This document shows positions 8,012 through 16,929 of a stretch of DNA of 64,000 bases, one piece after another (the first letter of the stretch is position 1; each line of letters begins with the position of its first letter). The position numbers were made by a program, and so were the translations under genes. Below the pieces are notes generated by a model. That model was not told where the DNA came from, did no database searches, and worked only from the letters and a program-made list of their open reading frames with translations. The DNA is from Dokdonella sp. (lineage in GTDB: Bacteria > Pseudomonadota > Gammaproteobacteria > Xanthomonadales > Rhodanobacteraceae): assembly GCA_019634795.1 (NCBI GenBank), contig JAHCAR010000001.1, positions 1 through 64,000 on the forward strand. Reading direction: 5' to 3'.

Positions 8012-10807
8012 ATGAACGACTCAGCCCGGGAGGCCCTGATTCAGCGGATCGTCTCCGAAGTGCGCCGGCTGCCGGAGGCCGATCGCCGGCGGCGCATGCT
8101 CGAACTTGGCGCCGACTCCGTGCTGATCGCCGAAATCGAAGCCCTCCTGCTCGGCGATGCGGAAACCTCGGCGCTCGGAACGGGTCCGTCCGCACGCAGC
8201 GCTGCCGGTTCCACTGCCGAACTGGGCGAGGGCGACACGCTCGGAGCCTGGCGCCTGCTCGAGGAGATCGGCAGCGGCGGCATGGGCGCGGTCTACCTTG
8301 CCGAACGCAGCGACGGACACTTCGACCAGCGCGTCGCGATCAAGCTCATCCGCGGCATTCCGGACGCCGAAACCTTCGTTCATTTCGCCCGCGAGCGGCA
8401 GATCCTCGCCAACCTGCAGCATCCCAATATCGCCCGCCTGCTCGATGGCGGCGCGACGCCGGGCGGGCAGCCCTACCTGGCGATGGAGTACATCGAAGGC
8501 GAACCGATCGAACAATACTGCGCCGCGCATTCGCTTGGCCTCGACTCGCGCCTGCGCCTGTTCCAGAAAGTGTGTGCGGCGGTCCAGTACGCGCACCAGC
8601 GTCTGGTCGTCCACTGCGACCTGAAACCTTCGAACATCCTCGTGCGCGCCGATGGAAATCCGGTCCTGCTCGATTTCGGCATCGCCCGCGCGCTCGACCA
8701 GCAGGCCGGCCCGCGCGAACTCAAATCCGCCAGCGCCTGGGTGACGCCGCTTTATGCCAGTCCCGAGCAGCTGCGCGGAGAACCGGTGACCACGGCCAGC
8801 GACGTGTTTTCGCTCGGTCTGATCCTGTTCGAACTGCTGGCCGGACGGCGCACCCGCCTCGATGCCGATGATCACACCATCACCCTGCTCGGCCAGTCCG
8901 CGGTCAAGCCGAGCGAACTGGCCGAAGCAATGCCCTGGGTATCACGCCTGCGCGGTGATCTCGATGCGATCGTGCAGCGCGCCACGGCCACGGACCCGCG
9001 CAAGCGCTACGAGTCGGCGGAATCGCTGGCGGCCGACCTGCAACGGCACCTCGATTTCCGGCCGATCACCGCGCGCCGGCAGAGCGCCGGCTATCGCCTG
9101 GGTCGGCTGCTGAGACGGCGTTGGCCGGTGTTCGCCGCCGCCGCCTTGCTCCTGCTCGTCGCCGGCGCATTCACCTGGCAACTGGCGCGAGAGAGGGACC
9201 GTGCCCTGACTGCCGAACGCGAGGCGATTACCCAGGCGCACACCGCCGAGCGGGTCAGCGAGTTCCTCGTTTCGGTGTTCAATGTTTCCAATCCGAACCT
9301 GAGCCAGAATCGCAAGCTGACCGCGCGCGAGGTGCTTGATCGGGGCGCCGATCGCATCGAGGGCGAGCTGTCCGATGCGCCCGCCGTCAAGGCAAGGTTG
9401 CTGGCCGTGCTCGGCACGGCTTATCGCTACATCGGTGAATCCGCACGGGCCGTCGATCTGCTCGATCAGGCGGCCAGCCTCTATCTCGACCCGCGCGTCG
9501 ATCAGCCACTCGCCGCAGCCGACGCGCTGAGTGCGCTCGCGGTCGTCTACAGCAACAACAATTATCCGGCAAGCAAGGCCGAGCAGGTGGCCAGCGAGGC
9601 CTTGCGCCTGCGTGAACAATACGCGGAACCCGAGTCATTGCCGATCGCCGACGCCCTCAACACGCTGGGCATCGTGCGCGAGTCCGAGGACCGTTTCGAT
9701 GAGGCGGAATCCCTGCTCCTGCGGTCGTTGCGCATTCGCGAGCGCCTCGCCGGCAAGGAGTCGCGCTCGGTCGCGAGCGCGCTGCACAATCTCGGCCTCG
9801 TCGAAACCTCGCGTGGTCGCGATCTGGACAAGGCGATCGACTATTTCGAGCGCGCATTGTCGATCAAGAAGAAGCTCGAGGGTGACCACAACCCCGACTA
9901 CGAAATTTCCCTGGCGGACTACGCCAAGGCCCTGCGCAAGGATGGCCAGCGCGAACGAGCCGTCGAGATGCAGCGCAAAGACCTCGAGCTCGCTCGCGAG
10001 CTGTACGGGGAGCGCAGCGAATTGCTGGCCGGCGCGCACAACGAGCTGGGCTACACCTTGCACGACATGGGCCGCTTCTCCGAAGCGGCAGCGGAGTACC
10101 GGGCCTCGATGGACATTCGCCGAGAGCTGGGCGGCGACTCCGGCGCAGCATTCGCGATTCCGCTGAACAATCTTGCCTCGGCCTATGAGGACATGGGCGA
10201 CTATGCGGCGGCCGAGCCGATGTATCGACGCTCACTGCAATTGCGCCGCTCGGGTCAGGACCCGGATAGCCCGCTGATCGCCAGCGCCGAATACAACCTG
10301 GCCCGGTTGCTGGTCAAGATGGGCAGGCTGGATGAAGCGCATGCGCTCGCCGGCAAGGCCCTTGCGAGCTACCGCAAGCGCTACGGGCAGGATCATCGCA
10401 ACGTAGTCAAGGTCGAAATGCTCGAAGTCGAGAGACTGCTCGATGCCGGTGCGCTCGACGATGCAAGCGAACTCTTTTCCAGGCTTGTCGCCTCGCCGGT
10501 CGAACTGGGCGACATGTTCCTGGCCCGGCGCCATGCACTGGCCGCCCGCATCGCCGAACAACGCGGTGATGCGACCAAGGCGCTCGAGGCTTCAGGCCAG
10601 GCCTGGGAAGCGATCCGGCGCGCATGGGGCGAGCATCATCCGCTGACACTCGAGTACGGCCTGGCCTACGCACGCCAGCTTTCTCGGGGCGGGGAGCAAC
10701 AGCAGGCTCGCGCCATCGTCAACTCGGTCGCCGACCTTGCTCCGGCATTCTCCGAGCGTTCGCCGCTGCATGCCGAGTTGGCCCGGGCCCTGCGCCAGGG
10801 CCGATAA
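8012..10807 (+). CDS. Serine/threonine protein kinase with C-terminal TPR array
   Basis: A 931-residue protein. The N-terminal Hanks-type kinase domain (about 78-350) has the glycine loop G-S-G-G-M-G (87-92), Lys111, Glu128, catalytic H-C-D-L-K-P-S-N (201-208) and D-F-G (221-223). The usual HRD arginine is Cys202, so it is a non-RD kinase. One helix (371-390) follows, then about 540 residues of tetratricopeptide repeats (for example A-L-N-T-L-G-I-V and A-L-H-N-L-G-L-V), probably extracytoplasmic. In this group the repeats probably sense or scaffold partners. ATG 8012 was chosen because the frame opens at 7934 inside the symporter gene. The targets are unknown. Confidence 0.93.
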   Translation: MNDSAREALIQRIVSEVRRLPEADRRRRMLELGADSVLIAEIEALLLGDAETSALGTGPSARSAAGSTAELGEGDTLGAWRLLEEIGSGGMGAVYLAERSDGHFDQRVAIKLIRGIPDAETFVHFARERQILANLQHPNIARLLDGGATPGGQPYLAMEYIEGEPIEQYCAAHSLGLDSRLRLFQKVCAAVQYAHQRLVVHCDLKPSNILVRADGNPVLLDFGIARALDQQAGPRELKSASAWVTPLYASPEQLRGEPVTTASDVFSLGLILFELLAGRRTRLDADDHTITLLGQSAVKPSELAEAMPWVSRLRGDLDAIVQRATATDPRKRYESAESLAADLQRHLDFRPITARRQSAGYRLGRLLRRRWPVFAAAALLLLVAGAFTWQLARERDRALTAEREAITQAHTAERVSEFLVSVFNVSNPNLSQNRKLTAREVLDRGADRIEGELSDAPAVKARLLAVLGTAYRYIGESARAVDLLDQAASLYLDPRVDQPLAAADALSALAVVYSNNNYPASKAEQVASEALRLREQYAEPESLPIADALNTLGIVRESEDRFDEAESLLLRSLRIRERLAGKESRSVASALHNLGLVETSRGRDLDKAIDYFERALSIKKKLEGDHNPDYEISLADYAKALRKDGQRERAVEMQRKDLELARELYGERSELLAGAHNELGYTLHDMGRFSEAAAEYRASMDIRRELGGDSGAAFAIPLNNLASAYEDMGDYAAAEPMYRRSLQLRRSGQDPDSPLIASAEYNLARLLVKMGRLDEAHALAGKALASYRKRYGQDHRNVVKVEMLEVERLLDAGALDDASELFSRLVASPVELGDMFLARRHALAARIAEQRGDATKALEASGQAWEAIRRAWGEHHPLTLEYGLAYARQLSRGGEQQQARAIVNSVADLAPAFSERSPLHAELARALRQGR

Positions 10808-10850
10808 AGGCAAGCGCGGCGATCGGTGCAGACCCCTGCCAAGGAGAGAG

Positions 10851-10868
10851 CGGCCTGTTGCCAGGCCG
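10851..10868 (-). terminator. Hairpin downstream of the beta-barrel gene
   Basis: An inverted repeat (CGGCCT-GTTGCC-AGGCCG) lies 77 bp past the stop of the minus-strand beta-barrel gene at 10945. The same sequence recurs 75 bp past the paralogous gene, at 11942-11959, where a T-rich run follows. This copy is followed by CTCTCTCC on the minus strand rather than a strong T tract, so termination here may be weaker. Confidence 0.5.
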
Positions 10869-10908
10869 CCTTGGGTGGGCATCCCTTGCCGCGGTCGATC
10901 GGGTTCAG

Positions 10909-10934
10909 CCGCACCGGCCCCAGGGCCGGTGCGG
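10909..10934. terminator. Perfect 12-bp hairpin in a convergent intergenic region
   Basis: CCGCACCGGCCC and GGGCCGGTGCGG are separated by two bases, so the real loop is four bases. The hairpin lies between the convergent kinase gene (plus) and beta-barrel gene (minus). No T tract follows on either side. It could help end transcripts in both directions or block read-through. Confidence 0.4.
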
Positions 10935-10944
10935 GTGCGGTGGA

Positions 10945-11550
10945 TCAGAAGCGGGCTTCCGCAGTGACCGAGACCAGATTCGGGTCGAACTTCGGTCCAT
11001 TCCTGTCCGCCCTGTAGTAGTCGTAGCTGATGCCGACGCCGAAGTTGCGGGTGAAGTCGTAGCCGACGCCGGCCCCCGCATACCACTTGTTGCTGGTGTC
11101 ATCGACTCGGACTCTGTCAACGGTTCCACTGGCGACGGTGAGGTACTCGCCCTTCAGGTTCGCCCGGAACAGGCCCGCACGACCGCTCAGGTACCAGTTG
11201 TCCGTGAGGTTCCAGTGGGCGTTCGCACCGACCGTCCAGCCCTTGAGCGCGGAGGCACGCAACGGGCCCCCTTCGGGAGGGTCGCTCAGCAGGGCCAGGT
11301 CGCCGGACCATTTTCCGAGGTCCGTGTAGCCCGCTTCGGCACCGAGCGCGAAGTTTGGCGCGACGGCCCATCGATAGCCGAGATTGACGATATAGCCGGT
11401 GTCGGTGTCGTCATAGATGCCCTTGTCGAGCTTGGTTCGTCCGATGCTTCCGTTGACGAAGAATCCGTCCTGGTCGTCCGCGGCGTGGCTTGCAACGGGA
11501 ATCGCGGAAAGACCTACCAGCACGGCCAGCGCCATCAGCGTGTTTCTCAT
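10945..11550 (-). CDS. Small outer-membrane beta-barrel protein (OmpA/OmpX-like), copy 1
   Basis: A 201-residue protein with a signal peptide (about residues 1-23, ending A-S-H-A) and alternating beta-strand segments such as G-F-F-V-N-G-S-I-G and [11 protein letters not shown]. It ends in a C-terminal aromatic residue (A-E-A-R-F), the mark of an outer-membrane beta-barrel. The start at 11550 is preceded by GGAG six bases upstream, better than the alternative ATG at 11562. A paralogue lies immediately upstream at 12034-12630. The family includes 8-strand barrels of the OmpX/OmpW/OmpA-N type; no specific function can be assigned. Confidence 0.88.
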   Translation of the reverse strand: MRNTLMALAVLVGLSAIPVASHAADDQDGFFVNGSIGRTKLDKGIYDDTDTGYIVNLGYRWAVAPNFALGAEAGYTDLGKWSGDLALLSDPPEGGPLRASALKGWTVGANAHWNLTDNWYLSGRAGLFRANLKGEYLTVASGTVDRVRVDDTSNKWYAGAGVGYDFTRNFGVGISYDYYRADRNGPKFDPNLVSVTAEARF

Positions 11551-11928
11551 GGAATGCTCCATCTTGTTCTTCTGGGGGAGGGAAGAGTCGAGGCGGGCAT
11601 GTGCCGAAACGACTCGCGACGGATTATGCCGATCGCATGGCAGTCATCTCCGCCAGGCTGTTTCCGTCGCTTACTGTGGATTCAGAGACATGAATCAAAT
11701 GCTCAGAAGTTCATTAATATTTTGTCGGCAATTCGTTCGTGCCGGACGATGCGCGGTCGAGCCCGGCAGGATTCAATGCCTGCCTCAACGGAAGAGGTTG
11801 AGGCGGGATCCTTGCGGCCGGCACCTGCAATCGTCCGGCGCCCTGGTGCGGGCGGCGGGGCATTGCCATGCTTGCAAAAGCCCGTCCGTTCCAATCCCGA
11901 CAATTCAGGTTCGCGGATCTGCGATTGG
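11551..11928. other. Non-coding spacer between the two beta-barrel genes
   Basis: No convincing gene is seen. The segment should carry the promoter of copy 1 (reading leftwards). It includes an AT-rich patch around 11695-11730, unusual for this DNA, and a small hairpin at 11783-11803 (CCTCAAC / GTTGAGG). Confidence 0.5.
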
Positions 11929-11960
11929 CAAAACAAGAAACCGGCCTGTTGCCAGGCCGG
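11929..11960 (-). terminator. Rho-independent terminator of beta-barrel copy 2
   Basis: On the minus strand, CCGGCCT-GGCAAC-AGGCCGG is followed by TTTCTTGTTTTG. A strong GC stem with a T-rich run 75 bp past the stop codon at 12034 is a textbook intrinsic terminator. Confidence 0.8.
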
Positions 11961-12033
11961 TCCGGAGTGGCTTCCATGCCCTGTGGCTGGAGATGCGTTT
12001 CAGGCCGCGATCAGGCGCGAAACGACAATGCGA

Positions 12034-12630
12034 TCAGAATCGCGCTTCGGCACTGACCGAAAGCATGCCCGGGTCGAGTTTCAGCCCGTTCTTGTCCGCC
12101 TTGTAGTAGTCGTAGTTGATGCCGACACCGAAGCGGTCGCTGAAGTCGTAGCCGACGCCGGCGCCGGCGTACCACTTGGTGCTGGTGTCGTCGACGCCGA
12201 CCGGCACGCCGGCGGCCAGGTAGTCACCCTTGATATCGGCGCGGAACAGGCCGGTGCGGCCGCTCAGGTACCAGTTGTCGCCCAGGTTCAGGTGCGCGTT
12301 GACGCCGGCGGTCCAGCCCTTCAGCTCGCTGTCGAGCAGGAAGGACCCTTCCGGCAAGGCGGCGACCGCGCTGGACTTGGGCGACCACTTGCCGAGATCG
12401 GTGTAGCCACCTTCCACGCCGATGGCGAAATTCGGCGCCACCGACCATCGATAGCCGAGGTTGAGGCCGTACGCGGTGTCGGTGTCGTCGTAAACGCCCT
12501 TGCTCAGGTCGGACTGGCCGATGCTTCCATTGACGAAGAATCCACCCTTGTCGTCGGCGGCGTGACTCGCGAGGGGGAGCGTGGCGAGACCGGCAGCGGC
12601 AACAGCGATGACCAACAGCGAATTTTTCAT
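12034..12630 (-). CDS. Small outer-membrane beta-barrel protein (OmpA/OmpX-like), copy 2
   Basis: A 198-residue paralogue of the protein at 10945-11550. They share the signal-peptide style (ending A-S-H-A), the mature start A-D-D[11 protein letters not shown], the internal Y-T-D-L-G-K-W and [11 protein letters not shown] strands, and the C-terminal S-A-E-A-R-F. Tandem duplication is clear. They differ mostly around residues 90-105 and 140-150, where surface loops would be expected, so the two barrels may present different surfaces. Each copy has its own promoter region and terminator hairpin, so they are probably expressed separately. Confidence 0.88.
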   Translation of the reverse strand: MKNSLLVIAVAAAGLATLPLASHAADDKGGFFVNGSIGQSDLSKGVYDDTDTAYGLNLGYRWSVAPNFAIGVEGGYTDLGKWSPKSSAVAALPEGSFLLDSELKGWTAGVNAHLNLGDNWYLSGRTGLFRADIKGDYLAAGVPVGVDDTSTKWYAGAGVGYDFSDRFGVGINYDYYKADKNGLKLDPGMLSVSAEARF

Positions 12631-13042
12631 GACGTGTTCTACTCATTTTGGGGGAGAGAGCCCGGCTTGTTGCAAGGCAACATTCCGGGGTCGGAGCTTG
12701 GATGCAACCCGCGCTTCGGCGTTCCTTCAGGTTCCGACCCGGCTAAGCTGGGGTTCATTCTCGAAATACCAAACCGCATGGTTCAGTAATTCTTCAGCTT
12801 GCCCGAATTCCATCGGGTGTTGCCCGGGCCGATCGAGGTGCCGGGCCACTTCGGCCCCGACATTCGAACCAGACGGCGTCAGGCCCTGCATCCCATCACG
12901 AGGCTGTTTGGTGGAGTCAGCTGGCATTAATCCGCTGTCCCCCCGGCCGGCGGAAAAGACAATTCGGCGTCGATCGGCGACAATGCGCGCCCTCTTGCGG
13001 TCACCTGCCGGTTCGGCCGCGTCACTGAGTCGAGACCGAAAC
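12631..13042. other. Divergent intergenic region between beta-barrel copy 2 and transketolase
   Basis: About 410 bp with no supported gene; the reading frames present have no recognisable domain and overlap the transketolase start. It must hold the outward promoters. A GACAAT box at 12980-12985 lies about 57 bp before the transketolase start and is a possible -10 element. Confidence 0.45.
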
Positions 13043-15040
13043 ATGTCGAGCCGTAAAGAACTCGCCAACGCGATCCGCGCGCTGGCCATGGATGCGGTTG
13101 AAGCCGCCAAATCCGGTCATCCGGGCATGCCGATGGGCATGGCCGATATTGCCGAAGTGCTCTGGAACGATTTCCTCAGGCACAACCCCGGCAATCCGAA
13201 GTGGTCCAATCGCGATCGCTTCGTACTGTCAAACGGGCATGGCTCGATGCTGCTCTACGCGTTGCTGCACCTGAGCGGCTACGCCTTGCCGATGGACGAG
13301 CTCAAGCACTTCCGCCAGCTGCATTCGAAGACGGCCGGTCATCCGGAAGCGAGCGAGACCCCCGGTGTGGAGACCACGACCGGACCTCTCGGCCAGGGCC
13401 TGGCCAATGCGGTAGGCATGGCACTCGCCGAGAAGGTGCTGGCCACCCGCTTCAATCGCGACGGCTTCGATATCGTCGACCACAACACCTTCGTGTTCCT
13501 CGGCGATGGCTGCCTGATGGAAGGCATCTCGCATGAAGTCGCCTCGCTGGCCGGCACGCTCGGACTCGGCAAGCTTGTCGCCGTCTGGGATGACAACGGC
13601 ATTTCTATCGACGGTGAGGTCGAGGGCTGGTTCACCGACGACACGCCGGCGCGCTTCGAAGCCTACGGCTGGAACGTGATCCGCGGCGTCGACGGGCATG
13701 ATCCCGCTGCGGTCAGGCAGGCACTGCAAGCGGCACTGGCGGAAGCGAAGAGGCCGACCCTGATCTGCGCGAAGACCGTGATCGGCTTCGGTGCGCCGAA
13801 CAAGCAGGGCAAGGAATCCTCGCACGGCGCGCCACTAGGCAAGGACGAGGTTGCGGCCGCCCGCGCGCAATTGGGCTGGAACCATGCGCCCTTCGTCATT
13901 CCCGAGTCGATCTATTCGGCATGGGATGCCCGCGAGGCTGGCGAGAAGCGCGAAGCGCAGTGGAACGAAGTGTTCGCGCGCTATCGCCAGGCGCACCCCG
14001 AACTGGCCGCGGAATTCGAGCGCCGCCAAGGTGGAAAGCTGCCGGAAGATTTCGCGGCTACCGCCGATGCCTGGGTCGCCAGGCTGCAATCCGAGGGCCC
14101 GGCCGTGGCCTCACGCAAGGCCTCACAGATGGCGCTCGACGCCTTCGGTCCGCTGCTGCCCGAGCTGATCGGCGGTTCGGCCGACCTGGCCGGTTCCAAC
14201 CTGACGATCTGGAAGGGCTCCAGGGACGTCAATTCGAACGACACCTCGGCCAACTACATCCACTACGGCGTGCGCGAATTCGGCATGAGCGCGATCGCCA
14301 ACGGACTTGCCCTGCACGGCGGCTTCATTACGTACGACGCGACCTTCCTCGTGTTTTCCGACTACGCGCGCAATGCGGTGCGCATGAGCGCGCTGATCCC
14401 GACCCGCGCGATCCACGTCTACACGCATGATTCGATCGGCCTCGGCGAGGACGGTCCGACCCATCAGCCGGTCGAACACCTGGCCAGCCTGCGCTACATC
14501 CCGAACAACGACGTCTGGCGACCCTGCGACGCGGTCGAATCGGCGGTTGCCTGGAAGCGCGCGATCGAACGCAGCAACGGGCCCTCCTGCCTCGTCTTCT
14601 CGCGCCAGACCCTGGTGCATCAGCCGCGCGACAGCGAACAGGTCGGCAGCATCGCGCGCGGCGCCTACGTCCTCTCCGATCCGCCGAGTGCGAAATTCGA
14701 CGTGATCCTGATGGCCACCGGTTCCGAAGTCGAAATCGCCATGCAGGCCATGCGCATGCTCGCCGACCAGGGCGTCGCCGCACGCGTCGTCTCGATGCCG
14801 TGCACGAGCGTGTTCGATGCGCAGCCGGTCGAGTATCGCGAGGGCGTGCTGCCATCATGGTGCCGTCGCCGTGTTGCCGTCGAAGCCGGCGTCACCGACT
14901 TCTGGCGCAAATACGTCGGCCTCGACGGCGACGTGGTCGGCCTCGATTCATTCGGTGCGTCGGCACCGGCCGAGGCGCTCTACCAGCACTTCGGCATCAC
15001 CGCGGAAGAAGTCGTCGAGCGGGTCAAGGCCCTGGCCTGA
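13043..15040 (+). CDS. tkt: Transketolase
   Basis: A 665-residue enzyme, close to the 663 residues of E. coli TktA. It moves two-carbon units between sugar phosphates in the pentose phosphate pathway and Calvin-type interconversions, using thiamine diphosphate and a divalent metal. Visible signatures are S-G-H-P-G-M-P-M-G near residue 24 (catalytic His26), [12 protein letters not shown] (cofactor and metal binding), [12 protein letters not shown] (the glutamate activating the thiazolium) and E-D-G-P-T-H-Q-P. The frame is open back to 12581, but ATG 13043 gives the standard N terminus [16 protein letters not shown], its pathway partner, lies 3.1 kb downstream. Confidence 0.97.
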   Translation: MSSRKELANAIRALAMDAVEAAKSGHPGMPMGMADIAEVLWNDFLRHNPGNPKWSNRDRFVLSNGHGSMLLYALLHLSGYALPMDELKHFRQLHSKTAGHPEASETPGVETTTGPLGQGLANAVGMALAEKVLATRFNRDGFDIVDHNTFVFLGDGCLMEGISHEVASLAGTLGLGKLVAVWDDNGISIDGEVEGWFTDDTPARFEAYGWNVIRGVDGHDPAAVRQALQAALAEAKRPTLICAKTVIGFGAPNKQGKESSHGAPLGKDEVAAARAQLGWNHAPFVIPESIYSAWDAREAGEKREAQWNEVFARYRQAHPELAAEFERRQGGKLPEDFAATADAWVARLQSEGPAVASRKASQMALDAFGPLLPELIGGSADLAGSNLTIWKGSRDVNSNDTSANYIHYGVREFGMSAIANGLALHGGFITYDATFLVFSDYARNAVRMSALIPTRAIHVYTHDSIGLGEDGPTHQPVEHLASLRYIPNNDVWRPCDAVESAVAWKRAIERSNGPSCLVFSRQTLVHQPRDSEQVGSIARGAYVLSDPPSAKFDVILMATGSEVEIAMQAMRMLADQGVAARVVSMPCTSVFDAQPVEYREGVLPSWCRRRVAVEAGVTDFWRKYVGLDGDVVGLDSFGASAPAEALYQHFGITAEEVVERVKALA

Positions 15041-15198
15041 GACCGGTCGCAATTCGCATGCCTGCTGCGGCGCAGTGTCGCGCCCAGGGCAGCGGGCTGA
15101 GCTGACGGCAGCTGCGTGCCGTTGCGGCTCCGACGGCGCGGCTTGATTCCAGTCAAGCGCGAACGCAGCGCCGTGACCGATCATTCATCCATTGCAAC

Positions 15199-15224
15199 GG
15201 CGTGCTTCGGCACGCCAGCGTTTT
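15199..15224 (+). terminator. UUCG-loop hairpin followed by a T run, between tkt and fpr
   Basis: GGCGTGC-TTCG-GCACGCC is followed by AGCGTTTT. A seven-base GC stem with the very stable UUCG tetraloop and a short T run fits an intrinsic terminator for tkt. It ends only 15 bp before the GTG start of fpr, so it could also act as a leader or attenuator element. Confidence 0.55.
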
Positions 15225-15239
15225 CCGACAGGTGAGTGC

Positions 15240-16016
15240 GTGGCAGCTTTCAACACCGAACGAGTGCTCAGTGTTCGACACTGGAACGAATTCCTCTTCA
15301 GTTTCACGACCACGCGCGACGCCGGCCTGCGCTTCGAGAACGGACAGTTCATCATGATCGGACTGCTGGTCGACGGGCGACCGTTGCTGCGTGCCTACAG
15401 CATCGCCAGCGCGAACTACGAGGAGCATCTCGAGTTCTTCAGCATCAAGGTGCAGGACGGTCCGCTGACCTCGCGCCTTCAGCACCTGAAGGTCGGCGAC
15501 GAGATACTGATCGGCAGCAAGCCGACCGGAACCCTGCTGCTCAACGACCTCAAGCCCGGTCGCCATCTCTACCTGCTCTCCACCGGCACCGGACTCGCTC
15601 CGTTCCTGGCCATCCTCGGCGACCCCGAAACCTGGGAACGCTTCGACAAGGTCGTGCTTGCCCACGGCGTGCGCCATGTGAACGACCTCGCCTACCGCGA
15701 TACCTTCGAAAAAATCCTGCCGGCGAACGAGTATTTTGGCGAAAGCGTTCGGCAGAAATTTCTCTACTATCCGACGGTGACCCGCGAAGCGTTCCACAAC
15801 CAGGGCCGCATCGACGAATTGCTGGCCAGCGGCAAGCTCTGCACCGACCTCGGCCTGCCGCCGCTGGACCGTGCAAACGACCGGGTCATGATCTGCGGCA
15901 GCCCGGCCATGCTGAAATCGCTCAGTACCTTGCTCGATGCGCGTGGATTCGAGGTTTCGCCACGGATCGGCACGCCGGGCGACTATGTGATCGAGCGCGC
16001 CTTCGTCGATCGTTGA
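15240..16016 (+). CDS. fpr: Ferredoxin--NADP(+) reductase
   Basis: A 258-residue flavoprotein of the bacterial Fpr type (P. aeruginosa Fpr has 258 residues). It passes electrons between NADPH and ferredoxin or flavodoxin. R-A-Y-S-I-A-S (51-57) binds FAD, G-T-G-L-A-P-F (116-122) binds the NADPH pyrophosphate, and the C terminus G-D-Y-V-I-E-R-A-F-V-D-R is family-typical. A GTG start at 15240 is preferred to ATG 15192: it gives the conserved N terminus A-A-F-N-T-E-R-V-L-S-V-R-H-W and has AGGTGAG just upstream. The family often responds to oxidative stress, but no regulator site is seen here. Confidence 0.95.
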   Translation: MAAFNTERVLSVRHWNEFLFSFTTTRDAGLRFENGQFIMIGLLVDGRPLLRAYSIASANYEEHLEFFSIKVQDGPLTSRLQHLKVGDEILIGSKPTGTLLLNDLKPGRHLYLLSTGTGLAPFLAILGDPETWERFDKVVLAHGVRHVNDLAYRDTFEKILPANEYFGESVRQKFLYYPTVTREAFHNQGRIDELLASGKLCTDLGLPPLDRANDRVMICGSPAMLKSLSTLLDARGFEVSPRIGTPGDYVIERAFVDR

Positions 16017-16066
16017 GTGGATGGACGTGGCGCGGCTTCCGCAGAGCGCATATCACTCATCGGGGT

Positions 16067-16843
16067 TCAACCCAGGGCCCGGTTCAACAGCGCTGCGAGG
16101 CGCGCGGCCGCGCGCTGGACCTGCAGTTCGGCTATTGGCCGCATGCGCTCGAGGTAGGCGGCATCGATGCTCCTGCCCAACGGGTAGACGCCATCGTCGC
16201 GGCTGATCCGGCACGATTGTTCCGCCCATGCCTCAGGCAGCAGGGCTCCTGCAGCGACCGTCCGCCCACCCAGTCGGCGTGCATAGCGCTGCCAGCCAAT
16301 GCCCAGGCTGCCGAGCACGCGCGAGTCCCAGATCGCATGCAGGTTCGTACCCTGGCCCCGATAGCGGACCTGGAACTGGTTGCCACCGCGGTCGGGCCGA
16401 TAGCTCGCGTGCAGGGGCTGGTGGACATCGCCGACGAAGTGCACGAGAAAGCGCAGCGCCTGGGCGCGCTCGCTGTCCGGTTTCGAGCGATCGGCGAGCA
16501 GCTTCGCATAGGACTCGATCGCGGCGACCGCACATTGGCCCTTCGCGCAGATGCGTGCCGGTTCGAACCGGCAGCGTGAGTCCGCGAAATTGACGAAGTG
16601 CATGCGCTTGGTGCGGCGCGCCAGCTCGCCGTCATCGCTGCCTTCGCGCACGTCGTCAGCCCAGTTGGCGACCTCGGCGAGACTCGACGCGCCGGACTCG
16701 TCGAGCAATCGATGGAGCTCCGGCACGATCGCCGGATCAAGCTGTCGTTCGGCCAGTTCGGCAACGAGTCGATGGCCCAGCGGACCCCATGCGTGGGCTG
16801 AAAGCGGCGCGGCCAGCAGCAGGAGCGCCAGCACCAAGGTCAT
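16067..16843 (-). CDS. S1/P1-type zinc nuclease, secreted
   Basis: A 258-residue protein. The chosen start gives a clean signal peptide whose cleavage after A-H-A exposes Trp19 as the first mature residue, as this family requires. The zinc ligands line up with the P1/S1 set: W19, H24, an Asp of W-A-D-D (63 or 64), H82, H135, D139, H145, H169 and D173. These enzymes cleave single-stranded nucleic acids and remove 3' phosphate using three zinc ions in the periplasm or medium. An earlier start at 16930 only adds a non-signal extension. It lies downstream of, and in the same orientation as, the hydrolase gene at 16930-17817. Confidence 0.93.
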   Translation of the reverse strand: MTLVLALLLLAAPLSAHAWGPLGHRLVAELAERQLDPAIVPELHRLLDESGASSLAEVANWADDVREGSDDGELARRTKRMHFVNFADSRCRFEPARICAKGQCAVAAIESYAKLLADRSKPDSERAQALRFLVHFVGDVHQPLHASYRPDRGGNQFQVRYRGQGTNLHAIWDSRVLGSLGIGWQRYARRLGGRTVAAGALLPEAWAEQSCRISRDDGVYPLGRSIDAAYLERMRPIAELQVQRAAARLAALLNRALG

Positions 16844-16929
16844 GCCCGCGGTTGAAAGGAACGAAGGGCCGGGCGGCACACGGCGACGGGAAGGACAGGC
16901 AATGCCCTGGCCACTCGAAAAATTACCCA

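Noticed and set aside
10624-12789. A 721-codon plus-strand open frame across the beta-barrel genes
   Set aside because: It runs antisense through two clear outer-membrane proteins and their terminators and shows no domain.
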